64,000 nt of DNA from Dactylis glomerata (taxonomy: Eukaryota > Streptophyta > Magnoliopsida > Poales > Poaceae). The DNA is taken from assembly GCA_007115705.1 (NCBI GenBank), contig QXEO01000152.1:2709870-2773869 (forward strand). The letters run 5' to 3'. The notes below the pieces were generated by a model. The model did no database searches. It worked only from the letters and a program-made list of their open reading frames with translations, and was not told the DNA's origin. Positions 57,544 to 64,000 of this stretch are shown piece by piece. Numbering within the stretch: the stretch's first letter is position 1; the number at the start of each line of letters is the position of its first letter. Made by a program: the position numbers and the translations under genes.

Positions 57544-59188
57544 TGATACGTCTCTAACGTATCTATAATTTTTGATGCTCCATGCTTGTTTTTACACCAT
57601 TTGCTTAGTGTTTCGTTACACTTCGTGACATTTTTATGCATTTTCCGAAACTAACCTATTAACGAGATGCCACAGTGCCAGTTCCCTATTTTCTGCTACT
57701 TTTGTGTTTCAGAAAAGTTACACAGGAAATATTCTCAGAATTAGACGAAACAAAAGCCAGACGTCCAGATATTTATCGAAGCTTCTAGAGAACCGAAGCG
57801 GAGACGGAGAGGAGCCACTGGGGGGCCACACCACCAGGGGGCGCGGCTCAGGGCCTGGCCGCGCCCACCTGTGGTGAGGCCACCCAGGTCCACTTCTGAC
57901 GCCGCCCCTTCGCCTATAAAGACCCCCCGACGGGAAAAACCTAAAGACCCGATCACTTTTCTAGAATACATCGCGATCCGCCGCCGCCGTTGACCCGAGA
58001 TCGGGAGGGTCCAGAAGCTCTTCCCGGCACCCTGCCGAAGAGGGGAATCGCCACTGGAGGTCTTCTTCATCGCCATGCTTGCCTCCGGCGCGATGAGTGA
58101 GTAGTCTACCTTGGACTATGGGTCCATAGCAGTAGCTAGTTGGTTGTCTTCTCCACCATGTGCTTCATGTTTAGATCTCGTGAGCTGCCCTACATGATCG
58201 AGACTACCTTTATGTAATTCTACATGTTGTGTTTGTTGGGATCCGATGAATATTGGTGTTATGATTGAGTTGATGTGCTGAATATTATCTTATGTTATCT
58301 CTATGTTGTTTATGATCTTGCATACTCTCCGTTGTTAGTAGCTATTTTGGCCGAGTAGTTGCTAGTGACTCCAAGAGGGGGTATTTATGCTCGATAGTGG
58401 GTTCATATCTCTATTTAATCTGGGAGAGTGACAGAAACCTCTAAGGTTGTAGATGTGCTGTTGCCATTAGGGAGAAAACAACATTCATATGCTCAAGGGC
58501 ATATGCTTTGTTTACATTACACACTTTGCTTAATGCAGTTATCTGTTGTTCGCAACTTAATACTTGTGGAGTTCTCGGATTGATTTGCCACAAGTGGATT
58601 ATTACTCATAGATGCAGTTGGATGACGGTCTATGTATCTTGTTGTAATGCCCAGAGTAAATCTTATAGTGATCCTCTCGACATATGCACGTTGTCTTTAT
58701 TATATCAATTGCCCAACTGTAATTTGTTTACCCAGCATGTGTTATTTTATCTTATGGAGAGACACCACTAGTGAACTATGGACCCCGGTCCTATTTCCTT
58801 TATATTGCTATCACCTGTTTACTTTACTCGCACTGTTTACTTTACTCGCATACTATTATCACTTTCCACTCGATACGCTCATACACTTTGTTTCAAGCAA
58901 ACCGGTGAGATTGACAACCTCATCGTAAGTTGGGAGCAAAGTATTTGGTTGTGTTGTGTGCAGGTTCCACGTTACCGCTCGCAAAGCAAAGCTTGGACGA
59001 GGCGCCATATAAATTATCCGGAGCTATCGCGAAGCTAGCGGGCATGACCTTCTGGAGTTTGGCTTTTTCCTGGATACGATTAAATCTTAGTTTCTTACTG
59101 AGGGAAAACTCGCTGCTGTACTCATCAAACATTCCTCTTGGGGTTCCCAACTGGACGGTGATTTACACTATCACACACCGCCACAGCA
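57544..59188 (+). repeat. 3' LTR of element B
   Basis: TGATACGTCTCTAACG start, CGCCACAGCA end, then TSD ACAGC and LINE sequence. It is 22 bp longer than the reconstructed 5' LTR. Confidence 0.9.
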
Positions 59189-59193
59189 ACAGC

Positions 59194-59373
59194 TTCTGGG
59201 ACTTACACCTCCAGCTCCCTTTATAAGATCATCACACATAGAGGGATAATTCCCCTTTATATTCCTTCTATTTGGTCTTTGACAGTTCCTCCTAGAATTC
59301 ACATTTTTCTTTGGTTATTGTCCAATAATAAGCTAATGACTAGAGATAATCTTGAAAAAAGGAACATGGGCAA
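59194..59373 (+). pseudogene. LINE ORF2, RT-associated zinc-binding domain
   Basis: In frame after removal of element B: GTYTSSSLYKII, IPSIWSLTVPPRIHIFLWLL and NKLMTRDNLEKR fit the zf-RVT domain at the C-terminus of plant LINE ORF2. The sequence stops at 59373, where the CACTA terminus begins. Confidence 0.85.
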
Positions 59374-59395
59374 CACTGGTGGAAAAAAGGGCCTA

Positions 59396-59570
59396 TGGTC
59401 CCGGTTCATTTGGGCCATTGGTCCTGGTTGCCGAACCGGGATCCATTACTCGGGACCAATGCCGGTCCCGGTTCCAGCACGAACCGGGACTGATAGGTCT
59501 CCACGTGGACGCGCTGCGGCGCGAGGGGGCCTGAGTCATTGGTCCCGGTTCGTAGGACGAGCCGGGATCG
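59396..59570. repeat. CACTA subterminal repeats
   Basis: GGTCCCGGTT and its complement AACCGGGA(C/T) occur about eight times in both orientations, with GC-rich stuffing. In CACTA elements such arrays bind the regulatory protein. Confidence 0.7.
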
Positions 59571-59798
59571 TTGATCCAGGGTTTTTTTCCCTTTTAGGGT
59601 TCAGGGTTTTATTTGGTGTGTTTTGTATTCAATTTAATGGTATTATATATATACAGCAATAATGAAGGAACCACACTATATATATATATTACACATCATG
59701 GTCACGAATATATTATTCACCGTCTCATCCGTCGTGCTTGGTCGCTATTACAATCGGTAACTCACACAAATGTGATTTTACATCTTCTTTTTTACACT
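59571..59798. other. AT-rich spacer in the CACTA element
   Basis: Non-coding. It holds a TATATATATATAT tract at about 59677-59689 and ends at the stop codon of the minus-strand gene. Confidence 0.5.
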
Positions 59799-61844
59799 TC
59801 ACCCTTCTAAATGAACCGGGTAATAGTATTCTCCTTTCGGATCTATGACTTGTTCTAATAAGAAACCGGCAATTTCCTCTTGAATTGCTTGCACGCGTTC
59901 CCGTGGTAGAAGACCGTCCCGCATCCGTTCGATCTAATTTAAAGAAGGGGATCAATATATATGAATGAAACTAAACACAGTTGATGGTAATAAAATAATG
60001 TTGAGATTATTGTTTATCGTACTTCAAGTTTTTTGATGTTTCGGTCTGCACCCTTCTCTTTGGTCGTCTGGCGAATGAACTCGCAGACATAGTATCCACA
60101 TAAGTTATTCCCAACTTCTTGCCTCAAGCACTTTACGAGAACGGAGTTCAATCAAAATAAGAATCAAGCATGATAATTGTATTGAAACTAGAATCAAAGA
60201 GATACGTGGATCTAGCAAGTAGTACTTACATTCAATGGTTTAAATGTAAGCTCTGGCTTCCAAACACCCCTAGTGTTGGCGGTGAACCGTTTCCAAGCCT
60301 TCTGGAGGCATTCCTGCATGTTCGCCCAATTTCCTAAAGGTGTGCGTTTTGAGTCCATGACTTTGACTACTCCTTCGTCAACACTAATGATTAACAGAAT
60401 AAAGTGGAAGCTGCACAGACATAATGAGTCAAATAGCTTAACATCGAGTAAAGCGAAAACAAAATGTGTACAAGACAGTAACACTCACTCGAAGTTGTAA
60501 GGAAATAGTATTTCCCTTCTGTTGCTGAAATACTTCAACGATTGTACCAAGTTATCCTCTGTCTCTTTGGGTTTTTTTTTTGAGAGTATCTTCATGAACG
60601 AAATTGCAGTCAACGAACCCAAGGTCAAAGATTCCTCCTCGGTCGCATTCGAGAATCTTCATTCTGCATATATAATTAGTATAATGATGAGTAAGATTAT
60701 ACAAGCAACGAATGAGCTGAGCTAGAAAGACTTAATAATACTTACAGGCAATAGGCACTGACAATAGTTTTGTCGAGGGCGCCTTGTTGGTAAAACTGAA
60801 ATAATTCTAGAAATTCCATCAGTAAGAAGCCATCTCCATGACCGTAATGGTGGTGTTTATATCCAGCATAGATCTAGTTTGTGGATTCAGCACAGGCTTG
60901 TATGTACCAGTTATGCAATCTCCGCATTTTTGTTGGTAGATCTTTGACTAACTCGGGTTTGACGAGAGGATTCCCGTACCGGTATTTGTACGCTATTTGC
61001 TGGTACCCCTCAAACTCATCCAGACGGCTCATGTACTCAGCAATAGACAGTCCATATAACTTGGCCTTTTCTCCGTAGAGTTGAATAAACTCCGGATCAA
61101 TGTTCGGATCATGCCGCTCCTGGGCTCTCCACTCATTGGTATCGTACACTTTGAGCGGTTCGATCGATTGATTTTTCTGTTGTTCGAGCTGGGCAACTTT
61201 TTTCCCGACTCTCCGCTCTTTTGCCTCAGCCGACTTGGTAATAGAGCGATTATAGTCAGGTGTGAGCGCTATGGGTTGGTGAAGCTGAATCTTAAGCGCG
61301 GCTGCTTTGGCTTTATCTTCTGCGGTGACCGGGAAGATCAATGGCTCCGTCGGCTTTGGATTTTTCTTGTTAGCCATGTCAGTCTTCCACTGTTGATAAT
61401 GGGCATCTGCGGCCGTAGCAATTTCCTCATCTGTCTTCTCGTAAGGAAGCTTCTTCATATTCTGATGAGGTACTCTTGGGAGGGGCGATAGCTTACGTTT
61501 CGGTGATCGGAACGTGCTCTTGCTGCTGCTGGTGGTGCTGCCCCTCTTAGTATACTTCCGCTTTAGTCTCTGAGGCTCAGGGGACGGAGACGGCTGACGC
61601 GGCGGCGGAGACGGCTGAGGCGGCGGTGGAGACAGCTGCGGTGAGTGGTGAGGCGGTGAAGGCGACGGTTGCGCTGGAGAATGGTGAGGTGGCGACGAAG
61701 GTGGACTGCTGCTCTGAGGAGTGGGTGGCCTTGGCGGGACATAATTTGGAAGCACGATGTGCTCCTTTGGCCATACAATAGTCCCCCCTTTGGAGGAAGT
61801 ATTCATCATCTTGACTTTTTTTATGTGCTGGATCCATAGTTTCT
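59799..61844 (-). pseudogene. CACTA-associated Ulp1-like (C48) cysteine protease gene, degraded
   Basis: Exons on the minus strand: 61844-60746; about 60664-60491; about 60411-60240; about 60130-60030; 59940-59799. The first starts after TTGCAG, has a Pro/Ser-rich part (PPRPPTPQ...), a nuclear-signal-like KRKYTKRG and a conserved MRRLHNWYIQACAESTN. The TAG at 60874-60876 follows, after which the frame continues with IYAGYKHHHYGHGDGF. Exon 2 has a run of ten A (minus strand, 60572-60581) that is one too long and shifts the frame. The protease triad is visible in the later exons: His in FHFILLIISVDEG, Asp in VKVMDSK and Cys in GNNLCGYYVC. The last exon ends QEEIAGFLLEQVIDP...HLEG and stops at 59799. 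Such domains occur in many plant CACTA elements; their role there is unknown. An upstream exon must lie beyond 61961. Confidence 0.75.
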
Positions 61845-62114
61845 GCAATATACCGACATTTGTTAGTTAGAATACACGCTATATATTCAAAATGCACGCT
61901 AAAACTAATTTTAACTAATTCTAACTAACAAACTAACACTAACTTCTAACTAAGTACTAAGGGCATTCCTATTCGGCGCTTCAAGCGCCTGTTACGGGTG
62001 GACGCCTGAAGGCATGTTCTTGACCGGACAAAACTAATAGATTTTAATTTCTATTGGGCCAGCCCACTAAGATTTTAACGTCTGTGGGGGGTGCGCGTCA
62101 AATAGGAATTGCCC

Positions 62115-62182
62115 ACAGCACCCAGCGGACAAAAGAGGCCGAAAAAACAGCACCAGCGGGCAAAAGAGGCCCAAAAAAACAG
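62115..62182. repeat. Tandem duplication of about 33 bp
   Basis: CAGCACC(C)AGCGG(A/G)CAAAAGAGGCC is present twice, separated by A-runs. The following 100 bp contain GCGTCAGTGCGTC words several times. Upstream of the ORF at 62496. Confidence 0.55.
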
Positions 62183-62400
62183 CACCGCGACGCGTCGGCC
62201 CGCGTCAGTGCGTCAGTACGTCTTCTCCAACGCGACGCCCGCGTCAGTGCGTCTCCCGTCGCCTCGAGTCCCGCCGCGTCAGTGCTTTGGGCGCCCCGCC
62301 GTCACCTTCAATGCCTGCCGCGGCATCAACGCCGGCGTGCCGATTGGGCTGCCGCTCGGTGGCATTCATTGCGGCCGCTGGACGCCCGGCCACTGGCCCC

Positions 62401-62410
62401 TTTAAAAGGA
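62401..62410 (+). promoter_or_regulatory. TATA-like box of the ORF at 62496
   Basis: TTTAAAAGGA, 86-95 bp upstream of the start codon in an otherwise GC-rich region. Confidence 0.4.
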
Positions 62411-62495
62411 GGCCAACGGAGCCGCGGCCACCAGCCTCCATCGCCATAGCCAGCACAGCCGCCAGAGCCACCACATCCCGGCCACCACAGCAGCC

Positions 62496-63464
62496 ATGGG
62501 GTTCTGGAAGAAGGGCAAGGGCAGCCACGACCACGAGGCCGGCGGGTCGCGCCGGTCTGGACGCCGCCAGTCTCCTCCACGCCGCCAGTCTCCTCCACGC
62601 CGCGCCAGGACGGCCTCGCCGCAGCGCCAGCGTGACCGCCGGTACATTCCGGTGAGTCACTGCCAGGCGCTGTACCAGTGCGGCCAGAGCGTGGACTGGC
62701 CGGACTGCAGCCTCCCCGGCGGGTGGCACCTCAACAGCCGGCACGTGCCGGTCCCGTCGGTGCCGCGCTTCGGCCCGGAGCGGGTCGCCGAGATCCGCCG
62801 CCGGCGCGCACTGATGCCGGCGCGCCTCCGCGCCGATCCCGCCTTTGGCTACGATAGCCAATGGTGGGACAACTTCGGGCCGCGGGAGCGCGACCCGGTG
62901 CGGCGGGCGGCCTTCCTAGGGGAGGTCGCCCCCAACCCCTACGCCGGCGTGTACATGCCGGAGCTGGGGCCAAAGCCGCCGCAGGCGGATCCCTTCATCG
63001 AGGAGATGGAGGAGGACGAGGAGGCGCCGTCGGAGGTGGGCGGCGACGACATCCCTGGCGAGGAGCCCAGGGACGACACCGACGACTTCGTCGGCAGCGT
63101 CGCCTACGGCATCCTCGACGCGATGGACCACGGCGAGGCGCCGCCACCCCCGCCACCGATGTCCGAGGAGGAGGAGCTCCGGGTCGCCGTCCTCGTCTCC
63201 GAGGAGGAGGAGAAGAGGCGGTGGGCCGGCATCGACACGGCGCTGGCCATGTCCGTGCACCAGCAGCACGGCCGGCCACCGTCGCCTCCTCCACAGCGTG
63301 CGGCGACTCCACCGCCGCCTCCTCCACCAGGCCCGCCGCCGCCGCCACCGCGTGCGGCGACTCCACCGCCGCCTCCTCCACCAGGTCCTCCTCCACCGCC
63401 TGCGGCCAACTGGTCGTGGCCGCAGGGGCCCTACATCATCCTCCCCGACGAGGACGACGAGTAG
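62496..63464 (+). CDS. Proline-rich acidic protein of 322 aa, function unknown
   Basis: An intact single-exon ORF starting MGFWKKGKGSHDHEAGG in a good plant context (GCAGCCATGG). Residues 15-50 are Arg/Ser-rich with a duplicated QSPPRR. Residues 55-160 are the only globular-looking part (CQALYQCGQSVDWPDC; GGWHLNSRHVPVPSVP; RVAEIRRRRALMPARL; WWDNFGPRERDPVRR). After that comes a Glu/Asp-rich region, an EEEE-containing helix and a tail with a duplicated RAATPPPPPPPGPPPPP block. It ends acidic (ILPDEDDE). No signal peptide or membrane segment. GC-rich codon use resembles grass genes. I recall similar WHLN...VPVP proteins in grass repeats but cannot name a family. It may belong to the insertion that starts at 61961. 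Confidence 0.55.
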   Translation: MGFWKKGKGSHDHEAGGSRRSGRRQSPPRRQSPPRRARTASPQRQRDRRYIPVSHCQALYQCGQSVDWPDCSLPGGWHLNSRHVPVPSVPRFGPERVAEIRRRRALMPARLRADPAFGYDSQWWDNFGPRERDPVRRAAFLGEVAPNPYAGVYMPELGPKPPQADPFIEEMEEDEEAPSEVGGDDIPGEEPRDDTDDFVGSVAYGILDAMDHGEAPPPPPPMSEEEELRVAVLVSEEEEKRRWAGIDTALAMSVHQQHGRPPSPPPQRAATPPPPPPPGPPPPPPRAATPPPPPPPGPPPPPAANWSWPQGPYIILPDEDDE

Positions 63465-64000
63465 GCCGCGGCGAAGACGACGACGCCGACGCCCCTGTGC
63501 CCGCCCCGACGAGGGCTTTTTATTTTTTATTTTTATTTTTCTATGTTTTTTTAATTTCTATGTATTATATATATATAAGTAATTAAAAATTTGCGTACGG
63601 CAATTTAAATGCGAAATATAAAAAAAGAAAAAATTGGCCAAAGGGCCGACCGGCCGGGCCGGGAAGCTCCCTCTCGAGGAGCTCACCGTCAAAGGGGGGG
63701 CGGCGGCGCTGGGGGTGCGGGGCGGGCGCACGGGGCCGGGCGTCGCGGCGACGCTGGGGGGGCGGCGGCGCAGGCCACCTGCAGAGAGAGAATGTGATGA
63801 GCGGCGGCGCGGGGGGAAACGGGAGAGGTCGCGGCGGCGGCGGCGCTCACCGAGGACGGCGGCAGCGGCGGCGCTCTCCGAGGACGGCGGCACGAAACTC
63901 AGACAGCCTGCCGGCGTGGTTTCGCTCCGCGCGCAAAAGTCCTTAGCAGTTTCGGCCGATTTGGGGGGAAGTGGGGGAGGAAGAAGGGCCAGTTATATTT
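63465..64000. other. 3' flank of the proline-rich ORF, GC-rich non-coding DNA
   Basis: A T-rich, then TATATATATA-containing stretch to about 63600 could be the 3' untranslated region. From 63640 it is GC-rich with CGGCGGCG runs and a GAGGACGGCGGCA duplication at about 63851-63892. No supported gene. Confidence 0.45.

Larger units (their letters stand above)
44094..59188 (+). mobile_element. Element B: gag-protease Gypsy element lacking RT and integrase
   Basis: TSD ACAGC (44089-44093 and 59189-59193). The 5' LTR is split by element D into 44094-44528 and 51170-52357 (1,623 bp in total). The 3' LTR is 57544-59188 (1,645 bp). Without D the element is about 8.45 kb. It has a variant PBS, one gag-protease ORF and a non-coding tail shared with element A. 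Retroelements with gag but no pol are known as TR-GAG or LARD-like. It depends on RT and integrase from another element. LTR type matches the solo LTR inside A. Confidence 0.92.
23597..59373 (+). mobile_element. L1-type LINE, 5'-truncated, split by two LTR elements and cut by a CACTA
   Basis: Four blocks belong to one LINE: 23597-24827, 41596-44093, 59194-59373 and whatever lies beyond the CACTA element. The reading frame continues exactly across the first junction once element A and one TSD copy (GGGAA) are removed. It also continues across the second once element B and one ACAGC copy are removed. Content in order: end of ORF1, AP endonuclease, reverse transcriptase, RT-associated zinc-binding domain. 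The 5' part of ORF1 is missing, as is usual for LINEs. The poly(A) end is not in the window. Confidence 0.9.
59374..61960 (-). mobile_element. CACTA element, left end and Ulp1-like gene
   Basis: Begins CACTGGTGGAAAAAAGGGCC, a CACTA-type terminus, after flank CAA (59371-59373, candidate TSD). A subterminal zone of GGTCCCGGTT repeats follows, and then a gene on the minus strand. The transposase (TNP2/TNPD) and right end are not in the window, because a further insertion begins at about 61961. Strand is given by the gene. Confidence 0.75.
61961..64000 (+). mobile_element. Possible further insertion in the CACTA element (type unclear)
   Basis: After AT-rich CACTA sequence the text changes at 61961 to GGGCATTCCTATTCGGCGCT, preceded by TAA. 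A TAA duplication and a GGGCATT... start would fit PIF/Harbinger, but the other end and the second TAA are outside the window, so this is only a suggestion. GC content rises sharply from here to the window end. Confidence 0.3.

Noticed and set aside
62244..63409. Minus-strand and alternate-frame ORFs around the proline-rich gene
   Set aside because: GC-rich shadows. The frame at 62496-63464 has the best start context and balanced composition in its core.
59374..64000. Antiviral, toxin or other defence-type gene cluster
   Set aside because: No such domains seen anywhere in the window. The content is nested transposons and remnants.

Overview
The window looks like intergenic DNA of a large grass genome, probably Triticeae (wheat, barley or a relative). 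This is inferred from plant-type introns, a Stowaway MITE with CTCCCTCCGT ends, an L1-type LINE, a CACTA element with a Ulp1-like protease gene, and Gypsy elements nested by clean 5-bp target-site duplications (TSDs). No intact host gene of known function is visible. No tRNA or rRNA gene and no CRISPR array was seen. The only candidates for host coding sequence are an unrecognised fragment at 4-1007, a cytochrome P450 pseudogene at 4018-4893 and a proline-rich ORF at 62496-63464.

Layout, left to right. 1-1007: unrecognised gene fragment. 1278-1492: minisatellite. 2223-3480: truncated Copia element on the minus strand (gag, PBS and one 158-bp LTR). 4018-4893: CYP89-like P450 pseudogene, cut off where a Mutator-like element (MULE, about 4900-22155) begins. 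The MULE carries a FAR1-type transposase gene with introns. That gene is split by a young 12.8-kb Gypsy chromovirus-like element on the minus strand (6766-19585, TSD GATTT, 3,493-bp LTRs, an extra ORF upstream of gag, and one nonsense codon in pol). The right arm of the MULE is an array of 40-bp-spaced imperfect palindromes, interrupted by a Stowaway MITE.

23597-59373: one 5'-truncated LINE, broken by two large LTR elements. Element A (24828-41590, TSD GGGAA) lies in the LINE endonuclease region. It contains a minus-strand solo LTR (26709-28321, TSD ACGTG) and a complete smaller element C (33395-40057, TSD ATGAT). Element B (44094-59188, TSD ACAGC) lies in the LINE zinc-binding region. Its 5' LTR contains the complete element D (44529-51164, TSD GCCGT). 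A to D are non-autonomous Gypsy elements of the Athila/Sabrina kind. They have LTRs starting TGATACGTCTC, a tRNA-Asp-type primer site and no reverse transcriptase or integrase. B keeps gag plus protease. A keeps a different gag-like protein with a zinc knuckle. C and D carry a version of A's ORF from which exactly 562 codons, including the gag core, are missing in frame.

59374 onward: a CACTA element (CACTGGTGG end, GGTCCCGG-type subterminal repeats, degraded Ulp1-like gene on the minus strand) cuts the LINE again. It is itself probably interrupted at about 61961 by another insertion carrying a proline-rich ORF that runs towards the window end.

Relative order from nesting: LINE first; then A and B; then the solo LTR and C inside A, and D inside B. 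Independently, P450, then MULE, then Gypsy. The most unusual material is the A/B/C/D family: modules exchanged between elements, a gag-deleted ORF that keeps its reading frame in two copies, duplicated polypurine-tract-like motifs, and hairpins conserved between LTRs.
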